Shown in pieces: positions 26,017-34,880 of a stretch of DNA of 64,000 bases. Positions within the stretch are counted from its first letter, which is position 1; each line of letters opens with the position of its first letter. This DNA comes from Prevotella sp. (lineage in GTDB: Bacteria; Bacteroidota; Bacteroidia; Bacteroidales; Bacteroidaceae): the NCBI GenBank assembly GCA_017941345.1, contig JAGAWQ010000004.1:1-64000 (forward strand), read 5' to 3'. A program made the translations under genes and the position numbers. The notes beneath the pieces are model-generated. The model worked only from the letters and a program-made list of their open reading frames with translations, did no database searches and was not told where the DNA came from.

Positions 26017-26604
26017 TTAGCATGGATCCCAGTTACCACAGCTATCGCCAGCACTAACGTTACCGCCTCGCAGTTCGCAAAAGCCGTTCAAAGAATCTCT
26101 ACTGGTATTGTGCTGACAGTTGCTGCATTCTCGGAAACCAGATGAGCGACTCCTTGTACTCGAGGTTGATGATTTTCCAAATATTGTCTCCATCATAAGT
26201 GGGAAGAAAACTTTTGCTATAAGCCATAGCATGATGAGCAGCACAACCACGTAAATCAGCAAAAAGCCAATGAACATACCTCCCACATAGCCTAACGCAC
26301 CAAAAAACAGCACAAACAGCGAATATCCTATTTTGGTACCAAGCTGAATGTTGGAGGTCAAAACCGAAAAGACATTAACCAGGTAGACAGCAACAGCTAT
26401 CGCAATGCTGCCATAAAGAATAACTTGGTAGGTTGTGTCCAACGACTGTTGGTTGCTGATGAATAACGACAGAATGTTGCAGATAATCATGAATGCACCT
26501 CCAATGATAAGGCTAAAAAAAGTAACCTTTGTCGTCACCGCATCTTCTCTTATCGTCTCTCCAAAAGTGCGCGATTCTAAGTTGTCTAAAAAATTGAGAT
26601 TCAT
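26017..26604 (-). CDS. Small polytopic membrane protein with C-terminal Cys motif
   Basis: The 195-residue protein has about four TM helices (residues about 28-50, 60-82, 90-115, 118-140). The cytoplasmic or periplasmic tail is Ser/Arg-rich and ends in a cysteine cluster (FRECSNCQHN, then GFCELRGG and DSCGNWDPC). That cluster resembles a small metal-binding or disulfide knot. I do not recognise the family. It lies 33 bases after the preceding gene in the ten-gene operon. Confidence 0.6.
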   Translation of the reverse strand: MNLNFLDNLESRTFGETIREDAVTTKVTFFSLIIGGAFMIICNILSLFISNQQSLDTTYQVILYGSIAIAVAVYLVNVFSVLTSNIQLGTKIGYSLFVLFFGALGYVGGMFIGFLLIYVVVLLIMLWLIAKVFFPLMMETIFGKSSTSSTRSRSSGFRECSNCQHNTSRDSLNGFCELRGGNVSAGDSCGNWDPC

Positions 26605-26637
26605 GTTCTATTGTTTGACTTGTTTCATGTTGCCGTA

Positions 26638-27108
26638 CTACTCCTCCATAGTTGTAGGTGTACCAACAAGTGTTATACCATCAACATGGGCATTCTGAAG
26701 ATTCTCTGTCAGAGCAGAAATCGTTAAAGAAGGTCCAGTGCTGACTGTCCCTTTTACACGAACTAAAAGCTTGCCAGTAAAAGCTGGTGAATCTTTTGAT
26801 TTCAATGTTGCGTTGTAAATATATCCTTTGACATTCTTTCCTGCATAATTCAGAACAAGATAATATAGGGTATTTCCTTCCCATGCCACGTTAATACCAC
26901 CATTACAAACGGTATTGGGTTCATCGTCACATCTTCCTTTGGCTTTCTTCCCAAAAATCCACGCGTCAACATACAATCCCTTTTCTGGATCTTCATCGGA
27001 GTAAAACCAATGTTTCGTCACAGTCCAAGGTGCTTTGCCTTGGGCATTACTCTCTTCTGCAAAGCTAAATAGCAGAGCAGCTACGATAAATAAATAAAAC
27101 TGTTTCAT
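26638..27108 (-). CDS. Small exported hypothetical protein
   Basis: A 156-residue protein with signal peptide (QFYLFIVAALLFSFAEESNA). The mature part is beta-rich with aromatic residues (WTVTKHWFYSDEDPEKGLYV, NTLYYLVLNYAGKNVKGYIY) and two Cys residues. The family is not recognised. It sits inside the ten-gene operon, 43 bases downstream of the large LRR gene. Confidence 0.55.
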   Translation of the reverse strand: MKQFYLFIVAALLFSFAEESNAQGKAPWTVTKHWFYSDEDPEKGLYVDAWIFGKKAKGRCDDEPNTVCNGGINVAWEGNTLYYLVLNYAGKNVKGYIYNATLKSKDSPAFTGKLLVRVKGTVSTGPSLTISALTENLQNAHVDGITLVGTPTTMEE

Positions 27109-27151
27109 AAATTACATTTAATTATTTTTACTATGGGTTTATAATTTTCAA

Positions 27152-29344
27152 TTACTTCACAACTACTTTACACCCATTTAACACATAGATACCCTTGGTC
27201 GTTGGTTTTCCTTCAATCTTTCTGCCATCAAGAGTATAATAAACATCGTCTACCTCTTGAATGTTGATTGTGCTAATACCAGCAGCATCTGGATTATCAC
27301 TCTCTCCTACGGGTACAATACGTCCAAACTCCTTCCATACAGGATATTCACTATATAGATTTTTTGAATTAGCAGGTACATAAAGAGTCGCTTCTTTTGC
27401 AGGATAGCTGAAAACAAATGAATATGGAACATTTGGATATTCACCCCAATCGTTAAAGGAGTGAAAAATGCTTGGTGGTATTGATGCTTCCATACGAATA
27501 GTTGACAAAGCTGTACACCCATCAAACGCATCATTACCGATGTGAGTTAATTTTGCAGGGAGTGCGATTTCTTTCATCTTCTCGCATTCTGCAAAAGCAT
27601 AGTTGTGAATGATTTCCAAATCCCCCTTTATTTCAACATTTTCAAGATACTTGCTTCCTCTAAAGCAATATGGTCCTATCACCTTTAGGGTGTTAGGCAG
27701 AATGGCCGTTTGCAATGTATTAAATCCTTCTAGGTAAATCTCCTCAACCCCTTCAGGAATTGTCAATGAACGCAGAGTGTTAGAAGTTCTTAATGAAAAA
27801 TTTGTGTATTTCAGATAACCATATTTCCCCACAGTTTTAATATCTCCTTTCATCAATCCGTAACTTGCAAAAGATGGCAGGAGGACATCTGACTGGTCTG
27901 TAACGAAATAATTCAAATCATAGCACTTTTCAGAAGAATTCCAGTATAACACTTTATCTGATGTATAAAGTTTTATTATGTTTGGCTTGTCTGAACTTTC
28001 ATAGACTTTCAAAGATCCATATTTATCTAAATATGTATATAAACAACCTTCTGGTACATAGAAGGCGCTCATGCATGAACTCCCAAATCCTGCAATTTCA
28101 GGAGGAGTCTCTGAAGTAAATTTGAAATGAAATCCATACATGACATCTTGCTCCTCAATTCGAGTCACAGAGGGTGGAATGGCTACTATTCCTGCGTTCA
28201 CACTTCTACTATAGTTATATGCGAAATACTTTGGAAAAGCATTTTTCTTTATGGTTGTTACGCCGTCAGGAATGGTATAATAGCGCTCAGAAGAAAGACC
28301 CGAAATGACATTTTCGCAAACATATGGCAAGTATATTAAAGCCGTCCCGTCTTTTGTGTATAATCCGCCATTAACCTCAGAATATACGCTATTATCAGGA
28401 GAGACATGGATCTCCTGAAATTTTACAGTATTCTTGCTGGTCTCCCAACTATAGCTATCGCTCCTGAAGTGCGAGGTTTGAATGTGTGATGGGGCGAAGT
28501 GTTTTATATTTGTCCCTAAAGTAATGCTTTTTAGTTTATAGCGGTTAATAGAGGCTGGCCCCAAAGTTGTAACCGGATAGTATTTATTATTAAAACTCAC
28601 CTCATTAGGTATAACCAGATTATATGCGTCATCACTGTTTATCATGGTTGCTGTTTCATCTTCTGCCAACTGATACCATGCGCCGTCTTTTTCTGTTAAT
28701 TGTGCATACATATATTTTTCAGCACCTTCCTTGATTTCCTTAAAGACATTCCAATATTCTGCTTCTTGGTATGCTTTCATGCAACCCGTTGGAACTATCA
28801 GGACATGCATGTCAGCATCTCCAAAAGCGTTTAGGCTGAGTTTTGGTGGGGTTATAGAACCGCAAATCAATACCTTTACCTTGCCATTTTCAAAAGCTAA
28901 AGACCCTATTTCTTTAATGGATTGTGGTAAGCGAAGTGTATCTATATCTGCATTGTAAAACGCACCATAAAAATTATCATTTGTATTAGGGCCACCTCCT
29001 ACCTCTAATTGCTCACTATATCCAGACCTTCTGTTAACTTTAACAATCCATCCACCTCCATGAAAGCCTCCAGAGATTTTGGTTATCATCATGATAGCAT
29101 CGGAGTCGTCACCTTCTACCCGTTCTATTACATAGGGAGGTACTACAACGTTGCCCGTGAAGGGAGTGCTCCCTGTACGGTTATTAGCATTATCAAAATA
29201 CTGATTAAGAAATCGATAGTTAGGTTGAACGAATTTTGTCCAAGGCTCTGGAATAATGGTTTCCCAATAGTTTTGAGAAAACGCATTAGATGTAAGTAAT
29301 AAGTATATACAAATAATATTCGTTGTGAATGTTGCTTGTTTCAT
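27152..29344 (-). CDS. BspA-type leucine-rich repeat surface protein
   Basis: A 730-residue secreted protein with signal peptide (IICIYLLLTSNAFSQ). Many LRR_5 (BspA/TpLRR) repeats follow, for example LRLPQSIKEIGSLAFENGKV, SLTIPEGVEEIYLEGFNTLQ and IALPAKLTHIGNDAFDGCTA. The C-terminus YYTLDGRKIEGKPTTKGIYV, followed by NGCKVVVK, is the short conserved tail seen on many Prevotella secreted proteins. BspA-like proteins mediate adhesion or protein-protein binding at the surface. It lies 63 bases after the second LRR gene, with no promoter between them. Confidence 0.85.
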   Translation of the reverse strand: MKQATFTTNIICIYLLLTSNAFSQNYWETIIPEPWTKFVQPNYRFLNQYFDNANNRTGSTPFTGNVVVPPYVIERVEGDDSDAIMMITKISGGFHGGGWIVKVNRRSGYSEQLEVGGGPNTNDNFYGAFYNADIDTLRLPQSIKEIGSLAFENGKVKVLICGSITPPKLSLNAFGDADMHVLIVPTGCMKAYQEAEYWNVFKEIKEGAEKYMYAQLTEKDGAWYQLAEDETATMINSDDAYNLVIPNEVSFNNKYYPVTTLGPASINRYKLKSITLGTNIKHFAPSHIQTSHFRSDSYSWETSKNTVKFQEIHVSPDNSVYSEVNGGLYTKDGTALIYLPYVCENVISGLSSERYYTIPDGVTTIKKNAFPKYFAYNYSRSVNAGIVAIPPSVTRIEEQDVMYGFHFKFTSETPPEIAGFGSSCMSAFYVPEGCLYTYLDKYGSLKVYESSDKPNIIKLYTSDKVLYWNSSEKCYDLNYFVTDQSDVLLPSFASYGLMKGDIKTVGKYGYLKYTNFSLRTSNTLRSLTIPEGVEEIYLEGFNTLQTAILPNTLKVIGPYCFRGSKYLENVEIKGDLEIIHNYAFAECEKMKEIALPAKLTHIGNDAFDGCTALSTIRMEASIPPSIFHSFNDWGEYPNVPYSFVFSYPAKEATLYVPANSKNLYSEYPVWKEFGRIVPVGESDNPDAAGISTINIQEVDDVYYTLDGRKIEGKPTTKGIYVLNGCKVVVK

Positions 29345-29406
29345 ATATCGTACTTTTTAGTTGTTGGTTCCATTAAATACAGTCTTCGTGCAATCCGACT
29401 ATCAGT

Positions 29407-31041
29407 TTATTCATATTGAAAATTAACCTCTATCACATTCTTAATGTCACTCCAACCATCAGTGGAGAGATAGTCTTCTCTACTGCCAGCAGGAACATAT
29501 AGGGTGGGATTGTTTTTGAAATAGCCATTACCAAAAGCATTGGCATGCATCTTTAGTGGACGAATGGCGGTTACTATCATTTTGCCAATGTATTCTCCTT
29601 CCAGTCCATCGCCGATGTTAGGCCTGTTGCAACCTGCAAAGGCCTCCTCGTCAATTGACAAAACTGAGGCAGGAATCACGATAGAGTTAACATTTGAGCC
29701 TTTAAAGGCGTATTTGGCAATATATTTCAACCCGTTAGGAAATACGAAATTTCTAATACCTTGTGTATATATAGCCTCTCTGTTGACTGATACCAAAGTA
29801 GATGGGGCTATATACGTTTCCATTTTTCGAGGATAGGGTATCTGAATTAGTTCAGTTACATTCTTGTTATACAGAATACCGCCAATCGAAGTGTAATTAG
29901 GATTGTTGGAGTCAACATTTATGTTCTGCAAACGTACACATCCTCTAAAAGGGGAATATCCTATCTGCCTGACTGATGCAGGGATTATAATTTCACGCAA
30001 TTGCTTGCATTCATGGAAAGCATAGGCATCTATTCTTGTAACTGTTGAAGGAATGGTAAAATGCTCAAATTGACATCTTAGGAAAGCATCTTTACCGATA
30101 CGCTTCAAATTCTTAGGCAGTATCATCTCTTTTACCTGTGAACTTTGCATACATTGTGCTCCTAACCCTGTCACTATATAAGTAACACCATTGTTTGTAA
30201 TTTTACTAGGCATTTCTATCAAATTGGGATAAAGCCCCCTTGTATAGACACTTAAGATGGTAACCTCAGATTGCGACGTCACTCCAAATGTATACAAAAT
30301 TCCTGCGTATGCTTTTTGGAATCGACTTGAGTATCTTGGATTATCCTCATCAGCACCGACAGATGCTTTCGAGCGAACATAGTTCTTGGAGATTGCAGGA
30401 GGAGCATCTTTTACGATAGTTGGAAGAGTGCATATCCCATCTGAAATGATCCATACGTCTTTCACGGCAGGCTTTGAAGATTGCTGCTGTACCGGTTGCA
30501 GCTGGGTTGACTGCTGCCCAGTATTGGTAAAAGTCAGGTATTCGCTGGCTGCTATTTGCTTACGCAATGTTAAATCAACTAGGTAAATGCGTGCATAATA
30601 GGTGCGTTTTCCTGGCAATGGGTTAAGGGCATCAATGTAGATGGCCTGCCATTGTCCGTTGAATGTGGTTGACTGATAATTGCAGGTAAGCTGATTGCCT
30701 TCTGCTTTCATATCGTTTCCATCGGCAAATTTGTGGAAGGTGCCTTGTGGTATCTCTATGGCAAGAACTGGCACCAATGTATGTCCTTGCAATCCGTCTA
30801 CCCTTAGTGTATAATGGACCTGTAGCATCTTCCTCCCGTTTTTGGCATCTATTTGATCGTATGTCAGCCGCAGGTTGGAAAACTTCACCGAAGCAGTTTG
30901 TTGGGATTTAGCGCTTTGTAGCATCTCTTTCCCTGCATCTTCAAAAGCCTTACCTAACTTTTTTAAAAATTGTGCATTACAGGGTAGCGATGTGAATAGC
31001 AAGCCCCAAATAAGGACACTCGTTGCAATTAATTTCTTCAT
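29407..31041 (-). CDS. Exported protein with N-terminal beta domain and BspA-type LRR
   Basis: A 544-residue protein with signal peptide (WGLLFTSLPCNAQ). Next come an amphipathic helical stretch (FLKKLGKAFEDAGKEMLQSA) and a beta domain of about 110 residues (VHYTLRVDGLQGHTLVPVLA, TYYARIYLVDLTLRK). The C-terminal half carries LRR_5 repeats (MILPKNLKRIGKDAFLRCQF, TIPSTVTRIDAYAFHECKQ, IVIPASVLSIDEEAFAGCNR). The ATG at 31041 fits the signal peptide; a GTG at 31074 would overlap the SUMF1 gene by 4 bases. Its role is likely extracellular recognition, with partner unknown. Confidence 0.8.
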   Translation of the reverse strand: MKKLIATSVLIWGLLFTSLPCNAQFLKKLGKAFEDAGKEMLQSAKSQQTASVKFSNLRLTYDQIDAKNGRKMLQVHYTLRVDGLQGHTLVPVLAIEIPQGTFHKFADGNDMKAEGNQLTCNYQSTTFNGQWQAIYIDALNPLPGKRTYYARIYLVDLTLRKQIAASEYLTFTNTGQQSTQLQPVQQQSSKPAVKDVWIISDGICTLPTIVKDAPPAISKNYVRSKASVGADEDNPRYSSRFQKAYAGILYTFGVTSQSEVTILSVYTRGLYPNLIEMPSKITNNGVTYIVTGLGAQCMQSSQVKEMILPKNLKRIGKDAFLRCQFEHFTIPSTVTRIDAYAFHECKQLREIIIPASVRQIGYSPFRGCVRLQNINVDSNNPNYTSIGGILYNKNVTELIQIPYPRKMETYIAPSTLVSVNREAIYTQGIRNFVFPNGLKYIAKYAFKGSNVNSIVIPASVLSIDEEAFAGCNRPNIGDGLEGEYIGKMIVTAIRPLKMHANAFGNGYFKNNPTLYVPAGSREDYLSTDGWSDIKNVIEVNFQYE

Positions 31042-31070
31042 TGTACGTTGAATTTTATTTGATGTATGTT

Positions 31071-32156
31071 TCACTTTTTTTGTAGTAATAACTTGTTGTA
31101 TTTATTGTCATTGGCTGTTACGGAGAGTGATTTCCCAAGCTTGCTGTAGATTAATTTCCAAGATGTTTGTGTTCCATCTTCTTGTGATTCTAATGTAATG
31201 ATAGTTGTATTGTTACCTACAAACTTCATATTGGTGATAACATGAAATTTTTTGTTGTCCCCGTAATAGTTGCTAACAGACATAAAACCGTAACCAATCT
31301 TGTTGTTAACTGATTCAAGACGACGACGTTCTTTGGAAATATCAAGAGAAACATTATGCATACTTGTCGTAGTTCCTTTAAACACCCCATTCATTCCCGT
31401 GGGAATTGGTACAGGATTTTTTGCAAAATTTTGAGGCTGTGGGTTAAGGTTCTTCTTGTCATTATAATCCAATGCCAATCTTATACACGCATTTTCGAAA
31501 TTCTCTTTGGCATACGCACGAAAGCTAATTCTGCACATCTCTACACTATACTGAGAACCCTTTCCGCGAATAACTCTGGTATAACCTTCATGACTTATTT
31601 TGTCACTACACCATTCGCCTTCTTCATTAGTCATACCATATATACCCAGTTTATTAGGTTTGTTAAGTGCTCCTTTTTTTGTGGATTTCACAGGAGTCCC
31701 CGGATATCTCCAGACATCACTAAGCTTTCCACTGCCGCTAAACCACCAGTTTGGGTCATTCCCGGAACTAGCAGCATATTCCCATTCGTTTTCCGATATT
31801 AGACGGAATTGACGGCCTGTTATGTTGTTGAGTCTATTTACAAATTCTTGTGCATTTAACCATGTGACTTCAAAAGCTGTACCTTTTACAACAGATAAAT
31901 TCGTACCCATGATTGCATCCCATTGTACGTTGGTGACCTCAGTCTCTGAAACATAATAGTCTTTTGTTGTTTTAATGGTTCTTCTATTACCATTACTGGT
32001 TAATACTATTGATGTCCCATGAGGTACAAACTTCATAACAAACGTTGTGTTTCTGACATTGACCTTCAAATCGCTTACGTTAGTGTTGTTTGTATTTTGG
32101 GCTATTAAGCTCATTGCCTGTATTGATGCAAACATTAATGCAGCTAATCTTTTCAT
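31071..32156 (-). CDS. Exported SUMF1 (formylglycine-generating-enzyme-like) domain protein
   Basis: A 361-residue protein with a signal peptide (ALMFASIQAMSLIAQ) and an FGE-sulfatase/SUMF1 domain. That domain shows YYVSETEVTNVQWDAIMG, VTWLNAQEFVNRLNN, RQFRLISENEWEYAASSG and NKLGIYGMTNEEGEWCSD, where classical members have RLPTEAEWEYA and GLYDMxGNVWEW. No active-site cysteine pair is evident, so it is probably a binding or structural SUMF1 domain, not an enzyme. A C-terminal region of about 120 residues is unassigned. It follows the FISUMP gene by 29 bases. Confidence 0.8.
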   Translation of the reverse strand: MKRLAALMFASIQAMSLIAQNTNNTNVSDLKVNVRNTTFVMKFVPHGTSIVLTSNGNRRTIKTTKDYYVSETEVTNVQWDAIMGTNLSVVKGTAFEVTWLNAQEFVNRLNNITGRQFRLISENEWEYAASSGNDPNWWFSGSGKLSDVWRYPGTPVKSTKKGALNKPNKLGIYGMTNEEGEWCSDKISHEGYTRVIRGKGSQYSVEMCRISFRAYAKENFENACIRLALDYNDKKNLNPQPQNFAKNPVPIPTGMNGVFKGTTTSMHNVSLDISKERRRLESVNNKIGYGFMSVSNYYGDNKKFHVITNMKFVGNNTTIITLESQEDGTQTSWKLIYSKLGKSLSVTANDNKYNKLLLQKK

Positions 32157-32185
32157 ATTATTGAAACATTTTTACCGTTTTAATT

Positions 32186-32908
32186 CTATTGTTCGTATAC
32201 TGCACGAACAAGAAGCCCCAGACTCCTATTAGAAGTAAGATTCACATTTCCGTTGGTTATACATTCAGCAGAACTATTATCTATATAGGTGTTTAAAGTC
32301 CGCGACCAATATAGTGCGGATGCTTCTCCCACAATATTGATTAAACCACGGCCTAAGAACTCCCCCCCACAGGGTAAAATCAACACATTACCATTAGGGC
32401 CAGTCACACGGAGAACTTTCTTTCTTCCTGGAAGCGTTGTTTTCTCCCACTCGCATCTATCACACAATTCCTTTATTTGTTCACGCGAAGGCATGCGCCA
32501 ATTACTTCCCCAGTTCACTACTGCGGCATCGTCTGTTGGTTCCAATTCAGTCTTATTATCAACCGTACCATCTTTTTTGTTGGTACAATATTTTGTCATT
32601 TGGTTTTCATGAAGAAACTTGGAATTGTCTCTATAGCTATATTTATAGGTATTCCAACTATACTCTTGCTTCGGTTTCGTCTCGCCCCAAGCGAAATAGT
32701 CACCAGGATCTTCTGGCAATCTGGCACCTATATTCGTTGTCGCCCAGAGCGTCCCACTTGGCAACCCAAGGTCAATGAAGTCATGCTCTCCCTCCATTTC
32801 TTCCTTTTGCTGATGTGTCGTACTTTCCGCTTCTACTGAATTCTTTTTATTGTAACATCCAGTCAATAGCAGTGTAGACAAGACGGATAAGAAGAATATC
32901 ATTCTCAT
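32186..32908 (-). CDS. FISUMP-domain lipoprotein
   Basis: A 240-residue lipoprotein (lipobox TLLLTGC, Cys about 18) with the Fibrobacter succinogenes major paralogous domain. Landmarks are DFIDLGLPSGTLWATTNIGA, DPGDYFAWGETKPKQEYSWN, NWGSNWRMPSREQIKELCDR, GPNGNVLILPCGGEFLGRG, YWSRTLN and the end LGLLVRAVYE. This fold resembles C-type-lectin/DUF1566 domains and is common on surface proteins of Bacteroidetes. The ligand is unknown. It lies 12 bases after the DUF2752 gene. Confidence 0.85.
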   Translation of the reverse strand: MRMIFFLSVLSTLLLTGCYNKKNSVEAESTTHQQKEEMEGEHDFIDLGLPSGTLWATTNIGARLPEDPGDYFAWGETKPKQEYSWNTYKYSYRDNSKFLHENQMTKYCTNKKDGTVDNKTELEPTDDAAVVNWGSNWRMPSREQIKELCDRCEWEKTTLPGRKKVLRVTGPNGNVLILPCGGEFLGRGLINIVGEASALYWSRTLNTYIDNSSAECITNGNVNLTSNRSLGLLVRAVYEQ

Positions 32909-32920
32909 GTTCGTATAAAA

Positions 32921-33301
32921 TTAAATGATTTTAATCAAGTTTACAACCCACATCACGAATACCGCGACGGCCAACACCTGCCAAAGCCAGCGCATTTCGA
33001 GTAATCTGCAGAACAGGTCAGTATGGTTAAGCCAGTCAACCATACCAGCAAAAAGCAGGAGCACAAGTGTGATTGCTAGCACGATACCGAAGGGGTGATA
33101 ACTGAAGCTAATTTGTAGCTCACCTCTGTAAAGAAAGATGATGGACTTAGTAATACCACACCCTGGACAAGGAAAGTGCCATAACCGCATACTGGGACAT
33201 AGTGACTCCTTGCTGGCTATATCTGGACTAATCCAACTCAATATGAGGGGAATGGCCAGGGTGACGGTCACTCCCCCACAGTGTTTCAAGTTTCTGTTCA
33301 A
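32921..33301 (-). CDS. DUF2752 small membrane protein
   Basis: A 126-residue protein with the DUF2752 signature SLCPSMRLWHFPCPGCGITK, then LYRGELQISFSYHPFGIVLA, and two or three TM helices. The CPxCG motif could bind a metal or form a disulfide. DUF2752 genes in Bacteroidetes frequently pair with TM2-domain genes, and that pairing is seen here (4-base gap). Function is unknown. Confidence 0.85.
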   Translation of the reverse strand: MNRNLKHCGGVTVTLAIPLILSWISPDIASKESLCPSMRLWHFPCPGCGITKSIIFLYRGELQISFSYHPFGIVLAITLVLLLFAGMVDWLNHTDLFCRLLEMRWLWQVLAVAVFVMWVVNLIKII

Positions 33302-33304
33302 AGC

Positions 33305-33745
33305 CTATGACATAACCTTCAAGTCCCTGACTATCTGAGTGGCTATATCCCTATTGGTGTCGCGAACCAGACCTGGCAGCGCAAACAGCAGATACAGCAT
33401 CCAGAAGAACCCGATAAAAATGGCCAAACAAAGCCAATATGCAAACTGAAGTCCCCACTTTCCCAAGTATCCGTAGGGCATTCCCAAACAAAGAAGCAGG
33501 AAGAAATATGCAACTCCTGTTGACTTCTTTTTGCGTTTAAACTCCTCCACAAACTGTTGCTGTTTGCTCTCAGACATTTTCGATAAAGCCTCCTTCACCA
33601 TCGAAGGCAGGATGTTTGCTATTGATGCTTCGATAATTAGGCCAGGACCTTCTTGCTTTGAATTGTTGCTAGCCATTTGCTCTTCATTAGCGTTTACACT
33701 CTCATTTGTCGTTTTTGACAACTGCTCATCATTTAGATTTTCCAT
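33305..33745 (-). CDS. TM2-like membrane protein
   Basis: With ATG 33745 the protein has 146 residues. A polar, Asn/Glu/Lys-rich N-terminal half (about 80 residues) precedes a basic stretch (EEFKRKKKSTG) and two TM helices in TM2-domain arrangement (GVAYFFLLLCLGMPYGYLGK and FAYWLCLAIFIGFFWMLYLL). A charged tail ends in IVRDLKVMS. TM2 domains are small two-helix units often associated with DUF2752 proteins. Frame continues to 33799, but that would overlap the upstream gene. Confidence 0.75.
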   Translation of the reverse strand: MENLNDEQLSKTTNESVNANEEQMASNNSKQEGPGLIIEASIANILPSMVKEALSKMSESKQQQFVEEFKRKKKSTGVAYFFLLLCLGMPYGYLGKWGLQFAYWLCLAIFIGFFWMLYLLFALPGLVRDTNRDIATQIVRDLKVMS

Positions 33746-33776
33746 AATAATATGTTTGTTAGTAAATTGAATGTTG

Positions 33777-34703
33777 CTATTTTTTCCATCCGATGACACT
33801 GTATATTATAAGTGCTATCATTAGTATTAATGGATAATAGCCAAGGAAAAAACCTATGCTACAAACCATTAATAATACTATTATGTGTCTTAACTTGTCA
33901 AGCCAAGGCGCATCTTTAGAAAGAGAATATGACAGAATAATACATAATATAATAACAAAAGTGCATACATATAACACTTTGATAACCGACGCGTCTCCTT
34001 CATCCTTATACGGATTGTATATTAACGCTGTTATAAGTCCAAATACAATGGTACCTAGTAAAACATTTCCTGCATGACATTTTTCATTGGCTATTGTTGG
34101 GAAAAGTTTGCGCTCTTGTTCGTCTGCCCATTGAAAAAAACATGAGTTTTTTATTTTTTCAAAAACATCTTTACAGAAATTCATAAAATAGGTGGTGTCA
34201 TCCGACTCTTTTAGTCCAATACATAACGCAACGATTGTTGCTATAAGATAGAAATAGAAGCCCCATGACATACTGACAAAAGTATTGTCAATGAACCATG
34301 ATCTTGAAAAATAGAAAATACATCCCAGTTGTATTATAGCAATTGGTCTCGAATACCTTAAGTCTTCATCTGACCAACTTATTAGGAAGTAAAAAAGGGG
34401 GAGCACAAATAATGCGATAGCTGCTACCAACTCCAATATGTTGGCAAATTGGTATGCATGCCCCATTGAGTCAATCATTAAAAGCACCATATACCCCAAA
34501 CTGGCACGCATTTCAAAAAAGTCACTGCCAAAACGGTTTCCGATAAATGGCATTCCGATTGCAGCTACGTACATCACTATCACAGCGATGAACAACCACC
34601 CTTTTCGCGTAATTTGAAAGTCGGGCTCTGAATTGTTATTTGACAAAGGTGGTGTTTGTCGACGGTTTTCAATCGGTGTATTGTTTTCTTTCATTTGCTC
34701 CAT
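33777..34703 (-). CDS. Polytopic membrane protein, first gene of the ten-gene surface operon
   Basis: A 308-residue protein with a polar N-terminus of about 30 residues (NRRQTPPLSNNNSEPDFQ) and roughly eight hydrophobic helices, including GWLFIAVIVMYVAAIGMPFI and LLMVCSIGFFLGYYPLILMI. No catalytic motif is recognised. It heads the leftward operon that runs to 24684. Its -7 element is at 34739-34746, with palindrome B centred 31.5 bp farther upstream. An ATG three codons in is an alternative start. Confidence 0.65.
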   Translation of the reverse strand: MEQMKENNTPIENRRQTPPLSNNNSEPDFQITRKGWLFIAVIVMYVAAIGMPFIGNRFGSDFFEMRASLGYMVLLMIDSMGHAYQFANILELVAAIALFVLPLFYFLISWSDEDLRYSRPIAIIQLGCIFYFSRSWFIDNTFVSMSWGFYFYLIATIVALCIGLKESDDTTYFMNFCKDVFEKIKNSCFFQWADEQERKLFPTIANEKCHAGNVLLGTIVFGLITALIYNPYKDEGDASVIKVLYVCTFVIILCIILSYSLSKDAPWLDKLRHIIVLLMVCSIGFFLGYYPLILMIALIIYSVIGWKK

Positions 34704-34738
34704 CTTTTCTGTATTCTTTAGTTATTGATAGTTGGCGA

Positions 34739-34746
34739 CAAAGGTA
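34739..34746 (-). promoter_or_regulatory. -7 element (TACCTTTG) of the ten-gene operon
   Basis: It matches TAnnTTTG on the minus strand, 35 bases before the first gene. No other TAnnTTTG was seen in the short gaps of the ten genes that follow. Confidence 0.7.
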
Positions 34747-34766
34747 GCAATAAACGTTGGACTACG

Positions 34767-34788
34767 AAATAGCGGTTTTCCGCTATTT
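34767..34788. promoter_or_regulatory. Operator-like palindrome B (core CGGTTTTCCG)
   Basis: A perfect 22-bp palindrome AAATAG-CGGTTTTCCG-CTATTT lying between the divergent promoters of the ten-gene operon and the histidine kinase. It is identical to palindrome A except for one base. Confidence 0.7.
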
Positions 34789-34866
34789 TTGTATTGAAAT
34801 AGCATTGTCAACTTGTTAATAAGTGATAAAACGTAGAAAAATGTGCATCATGTGCTCTGAATTTCG

Positions 34867-34874
34867 TAATTTTG
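34867..34874 (+). promoter_or_regulatory. -7 element (TAATTTTG) of the histidine kinase gene
   Basis: It matches TAnnTTTG and ends only six bases before the ATG at 34881, implying a leaderless or nearly leaderless mRNA. Confidence 0.6.
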
Positions 34875-34880
34875 CCACGT

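Noticed and set aside
34767..34788. Reading the CGGTTTTCCG palindromes as terminators
   Set aside because: All three lie upstream of promoters at a constant distance and have only a 4-base loop and short A/T flanks. One lies between two divergent promoters, where no terminator is needed.
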